Assembly: GCF_003033885.1 (NCBI RefSeq)
Contig: NZ_CP024081.1
Location: 4,528,388-4,592,387, forward strand
DNA: 64,000 nucleotides
DNA from: Pseudomonas rhizophila
GTDB taxonomy: Bacteria; Pseudomonadota; Gammaproteobacteria; Pseudomonadales; Pseudomonadaceae
Direction: 5' to 3'
This document shows, piece by piece, positions 1 to 8,086 of this stretch. The number at the start of each line of letters is the position of its first letter. Position 1 is the first letter of the stretch. The notes under the pieces were generated by a model that made no database searches, was not told the DNA's origin, and saw only the letters and a program-made list of their open reading frames with translations. A program made the translations under genes and the position numbers.

Positions 1-173
1 TTAGCCCCCTCGGGGGTCGAACCCAAGCGCTCTTTGCGAACCTGGTCGACCCAACGGCGCAAGGCGGTAGGGCCAATATCCAGGCTGGCACAGACTTCGG
101 GAACGGACTGGCCCTCGTCCAGCACCATGCTGGCAGCCTTGAGCTTGAACTCACTGGAATAAGATTTGCGCAT
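1..173 (-). CDS. IS3-family transposase OrfA, N-terminal part (cut by window edge)
   Basis: Fifty-seven residues are visible, starting MRKSYSSEFKLKAASMVLDE and running off the left edge without a stop. The helix-turn-helix region is of the HTH_Tnp_1 type (EFKLKAASMVLDEGQSVPEV, then a LDIGPTALRRWV recognition segment), the DNA-binding part that recognises the element's ends. In IS3 elements OrfA is joined to the DDE catalytic OrfB by programmed frameshifting; OrfB should lie to the left. The call is firm for the family. The exact element name cannot be given from this fragment. Confidence 0.85.
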   Translation of the reverse strand, partial: MRKSYSSEFKLKAASMVLDEGQSVPEVCASLDIGPTALRRWVDQVRKERLGSTPEGA

Positions 174-239
174 ATCCAAACACCTCAGATTTGGGCGCCA
201 TCATAGCGCCCGATTGAAGTGTCCAAAATCATTAGGCCA
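1..239 (-). mobile_element. IS3-family insertion sequence, one end only
   Basis: The left edge of the window cuts an insertion sequence. What remains is the start of its OrfA and the upstream terminal sequence. Read on the minus strand, the element begins at about 239 with TGGCCTAATGATTTTGGACA, a TG-starting end as expected for IS3-family terminal repeats, and OrfA starts 66 bases further in. The boundary is inferred from this TG end and from the place where REP homology begins again (position 243). The other end and OrfB lie outside, so the target duplication cannot be confirmed. Confidence 0.75.
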
Positions 240-242
240 GTT

Positions 243-324
243 CAGGCTCGCTCCCACAGGGGCCGGCGGTGAACACAAATACCGCGTACCTCAGGACCTT
301 TGTGGGAGCGAGCCTGCTCGCGAA
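243..324. repeat. Pseudomonas REP pair (REPIN-like), left copy interrupted by the IS
   Basis: Two inverted copies of the Pseudomonas REP hairpin are present: 243-258 is the exact reverse complement of 301-316 (TGTGGGAGCGAGCCTG). The right copy continues with CTCGCGAA (317-324), completing the usual palindromic tail. The matching tail of the left copy is missing exactly where the IS end begins, so the IS probably inserted into the left REP. The pair lies directly downstream of the stop codon of the beta-CASP gene, a usual extragenic location for REPs. Confidence 0.85.
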
Positions 325-331
325 GGAGGCC

Positions 332-1687
332 TCAGAACTCCACGCTGTCGCGATACTCCGGCACCGATACTGACCAGCCCAACTCATCGCGAATGCGATG
401 GCGCAGGACATCGGACGCGTTGGGTTCGCCATGCACGACATAGGTATGCCGGGGCGGTGTCTTGAAGCCGCGCAACCATTGCATGATTTCATCGGCATCG
501 GCATGGGCGGACAATGTTTGCATCGGCACCACTTCGGCGTTGATTGGCACGTCCTTGCCATGGATGCGCACCGCAGGCTCACCCGCCACGATCCTTGCGC
601 CACGCGTCCCCCCGGCCTGGAACCCTGGCATCAGCAAGGTATTGATCGGGTTGGGCGCCAGGCTCTTGAGGTGAAACAACACCCGCCCTCCGGTAGCCAT
701 ACCACTGGCGGCGATGATCACCGCCGGGGTGCGTTGCAGGTCCAGGTTCATGGAATCCCTGGCCGAGCGCACCGGGTGCGCGATGTGGCACATGCCCTCA
801 CACTCCTCCCTGGACAAACGATGCTCATCGCCAAAGCGTTGATACAAGCGGGTTACATCAATGGCCATGGGGCTGTTCAGGTAGATGGGGATGTCCGGGA
901 TCGCCATCCGCTGTTTCAGGCGATACAGGTGATACATCAGCAGTTGTGCCCGACCGACCGTGAACGAGGGCACCAAGGTGATGCCGCCGCGCAATGCGGT
1001 GCGGGTGATGACTTCAGCCAGTTGATCTTCGGGCGATTGGCTTGGGTGCCTCCGGTCGCCGTAGGTGGACTCAACCAATAGGTAATCCGCCTGCTCGATG
1101 GTTTGCGGGGCAAACATCACCGGGTCCTCGGGGCGCCCCAGGTCGCCGGAGCACACCAACGTAACGCCAGCGGCCTGCACCTGCACCGTGGCTGCGCCCA
1201 GGATGTGTCCCGCACGGCGCAGCACAATCCCCACCCCACGGGCGATATCCACCGGATGATCGAACGCTATCGGGCGTAACAGTTTCAGTGCCCGCTCGGC
1301 ATGCTCCCGGGTGTACAACGGCATGGCAGGATCATGCTTGGAAAACCCCTTGCGGTTGGCGTATTCGGCCTCTTCCTCCTGCAAGCGGGCGCTGTCGAGC
1401 AAGAGGATCTTGACCAGTTCACAGGTGGCCGACGTGGCATAGACCGGACCGCGATAACCGTTTCGCACCAGCACTGGCAGGTAACCGCTGTGGTCCAGGT
1501 GTGCGTGAGTCAGCACGATCGCGTCCAGGTCACGCATTGGCAGTTCGAAGGGGTCCCAGTTGTGCAAGCGCAATTGTTTGTAGCCCTGAAACAGCCCGCA
1601 GTCGATCAGGATGCGTTGATCGTCATGCTCCAGCAGGTACTTGCTGCCGGTGACTGTGCCGGCCGCCCCTAGAAACGTCATGCGCAT
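332..1687 (-). CDS. Beta-CASP metallo-beta-lactamase-fold hydrolase (putative RNase)
   Basis: A 451-residue protein of the metallo-beta-lactamase superfamily with beta-CASP and RMMBL segments, a group that includes RNA-processing nucleases of the CPSF73/Ysh1 type. The zinc motif HAHLDH is at residues 61-66, and a further histidine lies in VVHGEPNASD near the C terminus. No signal peptide, so it is probably cytoplasmic. The ATG at 1687 was chosen because AGGAG sits seven bases before it; an in-frame TTG 18 bases upstream would put that site inside the gene. A perfect Anr box lies about 60 bp upstream, which suggests hypoxic induction. Nuclease activity is inferred from the family; the substrate is unknown. 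Confidence 0.88.
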   Translation of the reverse strand: MRMTFLGAAGTVTGSKYLLEHDDQRILIDCGLFQGYKQLRLHNWDPFELPMRDLDAIVLTHAHLDHSGYLPVLVRNGYRGPVYATSATCELVKILLLDSARLQEEEAEYANRKGFSKHDPAMPLYTREHAERALKLLRPIAFDHPVDIARGVGIVLRRAGHILGAATVQVQAAGVTLVCSGDLGRPEDPVMFAPQTIEQADYLLVESTYGDRRHPSQSPEDQLAEVITRTALRGGITLVPSFTVGRAQLLMYHLYRLKQRMAIPDIPIYLNSPMAIDVTRLYQRFGDEHRLSREECEGMCHIAHPVRSARDSMNLDLQRTPAVIIAASGMATGGRVLFHLKSLAPNPINTLLMPGFQAGGTRGARIVAGEPAVRIHGKDVPINAEVVPMQTLSAHADADEIMQWLRGFKTPPRHTYVVHGEPNASDVLRHRIRDELGWSVSVPEYRDSVEF

Positions 1688-1748
1688 GAGCGTGCTCCTG
1701 AACAATCGATTGGCGTTCCATTGGTCGCACTATTCGCCCAGCGGGCCA

Positions 1749-1762
1749 TTGATTTTCATCAA
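1749..1762 (-). promoter_or_regulatory. Anr/FNR box for the beta-CASP gene
   Basis: TTGATTTTCATCAA matches the Anr consensus TTGAT-N4-ATCAA in all ten defined positions. It lies 62 bp before the ATG of the beta-CASP gene and just beyond the stop of the upstream USP gene, a good position for a class II Anr-activated promoter. Confidence 0.85.
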
Positions 1763-1788
1763 GGACACAGCCATGAGCACCGGTTTCT

Positions 1789-2679
1789 TCACACAGCCAG
1801 TACGCTGCACGACACCTGATACAAAATATGCTCCGTGGTGCTACCCAACAGCCCGTGCGAACCACCCTTCTGCGAGCGCCCCATGACCACGACATCGACC
1901 TCATGCTCCAGGGCAAACTCACTCAAGGCTGAAACCGGATGGCCCAGCACGAAGTGCCTGCGCTCGGCCGGCACGCCGAACAGGTTGGCCAGCTCCAGGA
2001 ATGTTTTTTCCAGGCTCCTGCGCAGTTCATTGCTGAGCTGTTTAAGCGTCAGGCCACCTCCGCCGACATCGCCGAGATAGACCGACGAAACCTCATAGGC
2101 GTGAACCAGATGCAACTCGGCGTCGCACTGCAAGGCCAAGCCGATTGCCTCGCGAATGATCCGGTCGTTGAGCCCACTGTTTTGCGCAAAGTCGCTGGAA
2201 GGGTCCACCGCAGCAACCACTTTGCGCGGCAAGGCGTGGCCGGTGGCGCCCACCAGGTACATGGGAACCGGGCACTGGCGCAACAGACGCCAGTCCAGCG
2301 GAGTAAGGAAGGCCCGTTTGAGCAGGGGCTCGTGTTGCACCTGCTTGATCAGCAGATCAGGCTGGATTTGCGTAACGTGCTGCAGAATCTGCTCGTCCAT
2401 GCCGTCGACCCAATCCACCTGCGTGGTGACCCTCAGGCCTCGGCGCCGCATCTTGTCGGCCTCCTCCTCCAGCCAGTGACGGTGGTCCTGCAGGTAATTC
2501 TGACGCGCTTCATCACGGGGCTCCTGCTCCAACAGCTTGAGAATGTCCAGTGACGGCACCAACGCAGAAACATGCAAGTGCGCCCCGCTGGCCGCCGTCA
2601 GGGCCGCTGCGTGATGAAGGGCCGGAGAGTGTCGCTGTGCCGGGTTGAGGATCAGCAGTAAGCGCTGGTACTGGCTCAT
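1789..2679 (-). CDS. Universal stress protein, tandem-domain type (USP-1)
   Basis: A 296-residue protein with two UspA-like domains (about 1-145 and 155-296). The start is supported by GGAG ten bases before the ATG. It shares the central TPLDWRLLRQCPVP segment with three other long USPs in this window. The nucleotide-loop region near the C terminus is GRSQKGGSHGLLGST, which does not fit the classical ATP motif G-2X-G-9X-G(S/T), so nucleotide binding is uncertain. It lies 61 bp downstream of the phosphoketolase gene on the same strand and is probably co-transcribed with it. Related Pseudomonas proteins are Anr-dependent and aid anaerobic survival (family knowledge). Confidence 0.88.
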   Translation of the reverse strand: MSQYQRLLLILNPAQRHSPALHHAAALTAASGAHLHVSALVPSLDILKLLEQEPRDEARQNYLQDHRHWLEEEADKMRRRGLRVTTQVDWVDGMDEQILQHVTQIQPDLLIKQVQHEPLLKRAFLTPLDWRLLRQCPVPMYLVGATGHALPRKVVAAVDPSSDFAQNSGLNDRIIREAIGLALQCDAELHLVHAYEVSSVYLGDVGGGGLTLKQLSNELRRSLEKTFLELANLFGVPAERRHFVLGHPVSALSEFALEHEVDVVVMGRSQKGGSHGLLGSTTEHILYQVSCSVLAV

Positions 2680-2740
2680 GATGGATCTCCAAAAAGTCAG
2701 GGCGAACGGCGCGATGTCGAAGTCGTGACAGGGCGTACAG

Positions 2741-5113
2741 TCAACCCGGCGCCGGCGTCCAGCGCCAGTTCAGGACCTCGGGCATGTCCTGCCCATGTTC
2801 GATCAGGTAAAGCTGGTGCTTCTCCATGGTGGCCCAGTAGCGGTCCCGGGCGCCCTCCACCAACGGTTGCAAGCGCGGTACCCGCTGGATGACATCGAAG
2901 GCCAGTTGGTAGCGATCCAAGTGATTGATGACCGCCATGTCGAACGGGGTGGTTGTGGCCCCCTCCTCCATGAAACCGCGCACATGGAAATTGTCATGGT
3001 TATGGCGCTTGTAGACCAGACGATGGATCAATGAAGGATAGCCGTGGAACGCGAAAATCACCGGTTTGTCCACGGTGAACAACTCATCGAACCCGGCATC
3101 CGGCAGACCATGGCAATGCTGTTGCGGCGGTTGCAGGGCCATCAAGTCCACCACGTTCACCACCCGCACGCGCAGATCCGGCACGTATTGGCGCAACAGT
3201 GTCACGGCGGCCAGGGTTTCCAGGGTTGGCACATCACCGGCGCAGGCCATCACCACATCCGGGTCGTCATCGTTCTGGCAGGCGAAGGCCCAGCGACCGA
3301 TGCCAATGGAGCAGTGCCTGATGGCCGAATCGATATCCAGCCATTGCCACTCTGGTTGCTTGCCGGCCACGATCACGTTGATGTAATCGCGGCTCTTGAG
3401 ACAGTGATCGGCCACCGACAACAGGCAATTGGCGTCCGGCGGCAAGTAGATACGCACCACATCGGCACTTTTGTTCGCCACATGATCGATAAATCCCGGA
3501 TCCTGATGGGAGAAACCATTGTGGTCCTGGCGCCAGACGTGGGATGTGAGCAGGTAGTTGAGCGAAGCGATCGACGCGCGCCAGGGAATCTGCGCAGCGG
3601 TCTTGAGCCACTTGGCGTGCTGGTTGAACATCGAATCGACGATATGGATGAACGCCTCATAGCAGGAGAACAGGCCATGGCGGCCCGTCAGTAAATAGCC
3701 CTCAAGCCAGCCTTCACACACCTGCTCGCTGAGAATTTCCATCACCCGGCCTTCGCAGGCCAGGTTGGTATCCCCCGCTTCAAGTGCCGCCATCCAGGTC
3801 TTGCCACTGACCTCGTACACCGCATCAAGGCGATTGGAGGCGGTTTCGTCGGGGCCGAACAGGCGAAAATTGCCAGCCTTGAGGTTGTACTTCATCACGT
3901 CCCGGACAAAACCACCCAACACCCGGGTGGACTCCGCCTGCACACTGCCGGGCGCGGAGAACGGCACGGCGTAATCGGTAAACCGAGGCAGCTCAAGTGA
4001 CTGGAGGAGCAAGCCGCCATTGGCGTGGGGATTGGCGCCCAGACGCCGATGCCCTGTGGGCGCCAGCGCCGCAATCTCCGGCAGCAACGCACCACTGGCG
4101 TCGAACAGTTCCTGTGGCCGGTAACTCTCGAGCCATTGTTGCAGTTGCGTCAGATGCATGGGCTGCTCGAAATGACTCAGTGGCACCTGATGGGCGCGCC
4201 AGGTGCCCTCGACCTGCTGACCGTCGACGAATCTCGGACCGGTCCAGCCCTTGGGCGTGCGCAGCACCAACATCGGCCACAGTGGCCGCTCCAGTTCATG
4301 TGCCGACGAGTCTGCACGGGCCGTACGCTGGATTTCGCGGATCTTGAGCAGCATGGCGTCCAGGACCATCGCCAGTTGCTGGTGAACGCTGTGGGGGTCG
4401 TCGCCTTCGACAAAATAAGGATCGTAGCCATACCCGTACATCAGGGCTGACAGCTCGTCTTCACTGATACGCGAAAGCAGCGTGGGGTTGGCGATCTTGA
4501 AGCCGTTGAGGTGAAGGATGGGCAGAACCGCACCGTCACGCCGGGGGTTGAGGAACTTGTTGGAATGCCAGCTCGCCGCCAGCGTACCGGTTTCGGCTTC
4601 ACCATCGCCGATAACGCAGGTCACGATCAGGTCAGGGTTGTCGAACGCCGCACCGTAGGCGTGGGCCAGGCAATACCCCAGTTCCCCGCCTTCATGAATG
4701 GACCCTGGGATCTGCGCCGAGACATGACTGGACAACCCGTAGGGCCAGGAAAACTGCCGGAACAGGCGCAGCATCCCGTTCTCGTTCTGTTCCACCGAGG
4801 GATAACACTGGGTGAAGCTGCCCTCCAGATAGCTCTGGGCGACGATGGCCGGGCCGCCGTGTCCGGGGCCGGTGACCAGGATCATGTTCAGGTCGTGGGT
4901 CTTGATCAGGTGATTGAGGTGAACGTAAATCAGGTTCAATCCCGGCGTGGTGCCCCAGTGACCCAACAGGCGCGGCTTGACGTGGCCCAGTAGCAGCGGT
5001 TTGCGCAACAATGGGTTGTCTTTGAGGTAAATCTGCCCCACAGCCAGATAATTGGAAGCACGCCAATAGGCGTCAATGCCTTCCAGTTGGTCGGGGCTAA
5101 GAAAATCACTCAT
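2741..5113 (-). CDS. xfp: Phosphoketolase (xylulose-5-P / fructose-6-P)
   Basis: A 790-residue thiamine-diphosphate enzyme that cleaves xylulose 5-phosphate (and often fructose 6-phosphate) to acetyl phosphate and a smaller sugar phosphate, giving ATP via acetate kinase when respiration is limited. Family signatures include [29 protein letters not shown] (ThDP/Mg binding) and [12 protein letters not shown]. The start [12 protein letters not shown] was chosen because GGGAGAA precedes it and phosphoketolases align from there; an upstream ATG would add 33 unrelated residues. An Anr-like box lies about 107 bp upstream. USP genes on both sides place it in the low-oxygen island. Confidence 0.95.
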   Translation of the reverse strand: MSDFLSPDQLEGIDAYWRASNYLAVGQIYLKDNPLLRKPLLLGHVKPRLLGHWGTTPGLNLIYVHLNHLIKTHDLNMILVTGPGHGGPAIVAQSYLEGSFTQCYPSVEQNENGMLRLFRQFSWPYGLSSHVSAQIPGSIHEGGELGYCLAHAYGAAFDNPDLIVTCVIGDGEAETGTLAASWHSNKFLNPRRDGAVLPILHLNGFKIANPTLLSRISEDELSALMYGYGYDPYFVEGDDPHSVHQQLAMVLDAMLLKIREIQRTARADSSAHELERPLWPMLVLRTPKGWTGPRFVDGQQVEGTWRAHQVPLSHFEQPMHLTQLQQWLESYRPQELFDASGALLPEIAALAPTGHRRLGANPHANGGLLLQSLELPRFTDYAVPFSAPGSVQAESTRVLGGFVRDVMKYNLKAGNFRLFGPDETASNRLDAVYEVSGKTWMAALEAGDTNLACEGRVMEILSEQVCEGWLEGYLLTGRHGLFSCYEAFIHIVDSMFNQHAKWLKTAAQIPWRASIASLNYLLTSHVWRQDHNGFSHQDPGFIDHVANKSADVVRIYLPPDANCLLSVADHCLKSRDYINVIVAGKQPEWQWLDIDSAIRHCSIGIGRWAFACQNDDDPDVVMACAGDVPTLETLAAVTLLRQYVPDLRVRVVNVVDLMALQPPQQHCHGLPDAGFDELFTVDKPVIFAFHGYPSLIHRLVYKRHNHDNFHVRGFMEEGATTTPFDMAVINHLDRYQLAFDVIQRVPRLQPLVEGARDRYWATMEKHQLYLIEHGQDMPEVLNWRWTPAPG

Positions 5114-5219
5114 CACATTCTCCCAAAGAGGCTGGATTACCCGCGAACTGCCCTGGTCGCTTGAACCGATATCGAACGGTCTGCCACGACTGATTCTGGA
5201 GCGCTTGAACAAACCCGAC

Positions 5220-5233
5220 TTGATTTACATCAG
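5220..5233 (-). promoter_or_regulatory. Anr-like box for the phosphoketolase gene
   Basis: On the minus strand the site reads CTGATGTAAATCAA, nine of ten matches to TTGAT-N4-ATCAA. It lies about 107 bp before the phosphoketolase ATG, between that gene and the stop of the upstream USP gene. Confidence 0.7.
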
Positions 5234-5249
5234 AGTCAACGCGCCCTGC

Positions 5250-6143
5250 TCATACCCTGACTGCCAACAAGCTGCCCGACACCGAATACAGGGCCCGTTC
5301 CGTCGTGCTACCGATCAGACGGTCCAGCCCAGCGCGTTGCTCGGTGCCCATCACCACCACATCAGCCTCGAACTCATCGAGGAACTCATGGATCACCGGC
5401 ACCGGCAGGCCAATGACGAAATGACGGCGCTCGGGTGGAATGCTCCACCGCTCGGCCAAATTGATGAACGCCGCATGCAGCGACTCTCGCAAGGCCTCGG
5501 CAAAATCTTCATCCCAGGCCCCAGCCACCAACGAAGCCTCCCCGTTGAAGGCCGGAGACAGATCGCAGGCGTGCAGCAGATGCAGCGGGGCATTGCATTG
5601 CAGGGCCATTGCCCCGGCGGCCTCGATAATGCGCTGGTTCAAGGCGTTGGCCTGCGGATTGGCGGGGTCCACCGCCGCCACGACCCGGCGCGGCAAGCTG
5701 TGGGTGGCGCGATTGACCAGATGCACCGGCACCGGGCAATCGCGCAGCAGATGACAGTCCAGGGGCGTCACGAAAACACGTTTGAGCAGCGGCTCGAGGG
5801 TCACATCCTTGATCAGCAAATCGGGCTGAAACTGCTCGACGTAGCGCAGGATGTCCAGTAATGGATGAGTGGTCCAGACCACATGGGTCGTCACATCCAG
5901 TCCTTGCTCCTTGAGCAGCGCCGCCTCCTCCACCATCCAGCGACGGTAGTGGTGCATATAGCGCTGAGCTGTCGCTTCATCGTTCTTTTCGCCCCACAAA
6001 TGCGTGTGAGGCGGTGGTTGAACGAATGCGCACAGGTGCAAGGCCGCGCCACTGACCCTGGCCAGGGCACAGGCGCGACGCAGCGCGGCAGACGGATGCA
6101 GGTCGGCTTCAACGATCAATAGCAAACGTTGGTACTGTCCCAT
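5250..6143 (-). CDS. Universal stress protein, tandem-domain type (USP-2)
   Basis: A 297-residue two-domain USP. It is preceded by GGAGG and starts MGQYQRLLLIVEADLHPSAAL. The central paralogous segment is TPLDCHLLRDCPVPVHLV, and the C-terminal loop is GTEQRAGLDRLIGST; as in its paralogues the second glycine of the classical ATP motif is replaced (Q) and the spacing is short by one. A perfect Anr box lies about 90 bp upstream. It reads toward the phosphoketolase gene, from which it is separated by a second Anr-like box, so each appears to have its own promoter. Confidence 0.88.
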   Translation of the reverse strand: MGQYQRLLLIVEADLHPSAALRRACALARVSGAALHLCAFVQPPPHTHLWGEKNDEATAQRYMHHYRRWMVEEAALLKEQGLDVTTHVVWTTHPLLDILRYVEQFQPDLLIKDVTLEPLLKRVFVTPLDCHLLRDCPVPVHLVNRATHSLPRRVVAAVDPANPQANALNQRIIEAAGAMALQCNAPLHLLHACDLSPAFNGEASLVAGAWDEDFAEALRESLHAAFINLAERWSIPPERRHFVIGLPVPVIHEFLDEFEADVVVMGTEQRAGLDRLIGSTTERALYSVSGSLLAVRV

Positions 6144-6233
6144 TACACACCTCCACTGGTCTGTTGGCCATCAGGTCCCCAGCGGTCCCTCTCTGGCATG
6201 TGCAACAGCCTGCGCTTGTCACCCCGGGGCGGC

Positions 6234-6247
6234 TTGATCTTTATCAA
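6234..6247 (-). promoter_or_regulatory. Anr/FNR box for USP-2
   Basis: TTGATCTTTATCAA is a perfect match to TTGAT-N4-ATCAA, about 90 bp before the USP-2 ATG. Confidence 0.85.
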
Positions 6248-6260
6248 CTGCATGCACATA

Positions 6261-6290
6261 CCTGTGGGAGCAAAGCTTGCCCCCCACAGG
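6261..6290. repeat. REP-like hairpin
   Basis: CCTGTGGG (6261-6268) and CCCACAGG (6283-6290) form a perfect 8-bp inverted repeat around GAGCAAAGCTTGCC. The sequence CTGTGGGAGC plus a following GGCTCCCAC resembles degenerate Pseudomonas REP elements. It sits between two divergent Anr-controlled promoters and may insulate them. Confidence 0.6.
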
Positions 6291-6349
6291 TTTGGCTCCC
6301 ACTGAAATTGCTCCCCGGCATTGATCATCGACGAGCGGATTCGCGAGCA

Positions 6350-6363
6350 CTGATCCAGATCAG
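6350..6363 (+). promoter_or_regulatory. Anr-like box (symmetrical variant) for the GNAT gene
   Basis: CTGATCCAGATCAG is a perfect palindrome with the Anr core TGAT-N4-ATCA but C/G instead of T/A at the outer positions (8 of 10 consensus matches). It is about 87 bp before the GNAT start. Dnr or a lower-affinity Anr interaction are possible. Confidence 0.6.
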
Positions 6364-6449
6364 AATCGATCTGCCACGCCGGCGTAGAACAGTAGCGAAT
6401 GCACGGCCTTTGCCGCGCCGAAGGTTCACACCCGATGGAGGAACGCATC

Positions 6450-7013
6450 ATGCTCAACGTCAAAGACCACAATGAACGCGCCGCTGCCCTGTATGCCAGC
6501 ATCAGCGGCAAGCACTGGATCCAGGCCCTCAGAGATGGCCGGCACGTTTTGATCAGGCCACTGAAGGAAGAAGATCGCCAGCGTGAGTATGACTTCATCA
6601 AGCGTCTGTCACCGGAGTCCCGGCACATGCGTTTCCTGGCGCAAATCAATGAGCCCGGCGCGGCCATGCTCGACCAGTTGATGGATGTCGACTGCAAGAC
6701 GCGCATGGCTTACATCGCCCTGGTCCACGACAACGGCCAACTGATCGAAATCGGTGTCAGCCGCTATTGCGCTACCAGTGAACACGAATGCGAGTGCGCC
6801 GTGACCGTGGCCGATCAATGGCAGCATCTGGGGCTGGGGACGTTGTTGATGGAGCATTTGATAGAGGCGGCCCGCAAGAACGGCTATCGCCAGCTGTATT
6901 CCATCGACGCCGCCGATAACGCCCCTATGCGGGATCTGGCTCATAGCCTTGGGTTTGATACCCGCACCGACCCCGATGATGCCCGGCAGGTCATCCACCG
7001 GCTCTATCTTTAA
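6450..7013 (+). CDS. GNAT-family N-acetyltransferase
   Basis: A 187-residue acetyltransferase using acetyl-CoA. The fold core is visible: HVLIRPLKEEDRQREYDFIKRLSPES at the N terminus is typical of the acyltransferase domain found in protein-lysine acetyltransferases (Pat/YfiQ type), and WQHLGLGTLLMEHLIEAARK is the acetyl-CoA-binding motif A. The start at 6450 follows GGAGGAA. It is a stand-alone GNAT domain without the acyl-CoA-synthetase-like part of full Pat enzymes. Given its Anr-like box and the neighbouring acetyl-phosphate-forming phosphoketolase, protein acetylation under hypoxia is a plausible role, but the substrate is not shown by sequence. Confidence 0.85.
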   Translation: MLNVKDHNERAAALYASISGKHWIQALRDGRHVLIRPLKEEDRQREYDFIKRLSPESRHMRFLAQINEPGAAMLDQLMDVDCKTRMAYIALVHDNGQLIEIGVSRYCATSEHECECAVTVADQWQHLGLGTLLMEHLIEAARKNGYRQLYSIDAADNAPMRDLAHSLGFDTRTDPDDARQVIHRLYL

Positions 7014-7023
7014 CCACAGTGCA

Positions 7024-7055
7024 TTGCGCGGGACCCGGGGCCAGGCCCCGCGCAA
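7024..7055. terminator. Bidirectional hairpin between GNAT gene and USP-3
   Basis: TTGCGCGG (7024-7031) pairs with CCGCGCAA (7048-7055), with an inner GGGGC/GCCCC stem. It lies between two convergent stop codons (7013 and 7069), so it can end both transcripts. There is no strong T-tract. Confidence 0.7.
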
Positions 7056-7068
7056 GGTCACCCTGCCG

Positions 7069-7980
7069 TCACTCGCCCGGCTTGATTGCCCATATACTGC
7101 AAGGTGCCCGTTGCAGCACCTGCTCGGCAGTACTGCCCAAGTGCTTGTCCAGACCTCGATGCTGTGTCGTGCCCATGACAATGACGTCGCACTGATGATC
7201 GGTGGCGAACGTGCAGATGCTGCTCAGCGGCGCACCTTCGATGAAGTGACGCTGCTGCGGTGGCACGCCGTGACGCTCTGCCAGGGATTCAAACACTTCG
7301 TGCTGCGCCTGCCCCAATGCTTCATAGAGCCCGGTGGCGAGCGGGAGCGCACCCACGCCCATGTCGGCGGCGTACACCGCCGTCCAGTCGAAGGCGTGCA
7401 ACAACTCAACCTGGGCGTTGCATTGATCGGCCAGTTTCACGGCGGCATCGACGATCCGGTCGTTGAACACCAGGTCCTGCTCCTCGCTGCGCAGCACATC
7501 GACGATCGCCAGGACCTGCCGGGGCCGCGGATGACGCGCGTCGGTGACCAGGTGCACCGGCACCGGACAGTCGCGCAGCAGGCGCCAGTCCATGGGTGTG
7601 AAGAAAATCCGCTTCATCGCCGGTTCGGGCTCGGCGTCCTTGATGATCAGCGCCAGGGGCATCTCTTTGACGTACTGCTGCAAGGCCTGATAAGCGTCTT
7701 TGCCCCAGACCACCTCGCTCGTCGCCTCCACTCCATGGCGGCGCGCCAGCTCAGCCTGTTGCCACAACCAGTGCCGGTGCGTTTCCAGATACCCGTCACG
7801 GGCCTTCTTGACTTGTTCTGGCGCAAAAAGACCGGCCACCGAGAGCACCTCCAGATAATCGATGGCGACGATGTGCAGGGGCAGATCCAGCGCCAGGGCC
7901 AGTTCGGTGGCGCGGTCGAACGCAGGCGAACGGGTCATGGCATCGGGTGCCAATAACAACAAACGTTGGGTCTGGGACAT
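7069..7980 (-). CDS. Universal stress protein, tandem-domain type (USP-3)
   Basis: A 303-residue two-domain USP starting MSQTQRLLLLAPDAM after GAGGTG. The paralogous centre is TPMDWRLLRDCPVPVHLV and the loop is GTTQHRGLDKHLGST, again deviating from the canonical ATP motif. An upstream in-frame start 102 bases earlier would run across the Anr box and was rejected. The gene converges with the GNAT gene and lies downstream of its own perfect Anr box (about 76 bp before the ATG). Confidence 0.88.
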   Translation of the reverse strand: MSQTQRLLLLAPDAMTRSPAFDRATELALALDLPLHIVAIDYLEVLSVAGLFAPEQVKKARDGYLETHRHWLWQQAELARRHGVEATSEVVWGKDAYQALQQYVKEMPLALIIKDAEPEPAMKRIFFTPMDWRLLRDCPVPVHLVTDARHPRPRQVLAIVDVLRSEEQDLVFNDRIVDAAVKLADQCNAQVELLHAFDWTAVYAADMGVGALPLATGLYEALGQAQHEVFESLAERHGVPPQQRHFIEGAPLSSICTFATDHQCDVIVMGTTQHRGLDKHLGSTAEQVLQRAPCSIWAIKPGE

Positions 7981-8055
7981 GGAACACCTCGGCACGTGGC
8001 GGCAGCCACCTAAAGGATTGAGGGTTCCAGAATGAACGTATGCCACGGGCAGGAC

Positions 8056-8069
8056 TTGATCTTCATCAA
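8056..8069 (-). promoter_or_regulatory. Anr/FNR box for USP-3
   Basis: TTGATCTTCATCAA is a perfect TTGAT-N4-ATCAA palindrome 76 bp before the USP-3 start codon, in the gap after the DUF4010 gene. Confidence 0.85.
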
Positions 8070-8086
8070 ACTGCCACCACACAGGC

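Larger units (their letters stand above)
6144..6449. other. 306-bp divergent control region between USP-2 and the GNAT gene
   Basis: This gene-free stretch separates two divergently transcribed genes. It holds a perfect Anr box nearer USP-2, a REP-like hairpin in the middle and a second, symmetrical Anr-like box nearer the acetyltransferase (all listed separately). I see no credible small gene in it. Confidence 0.7.
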
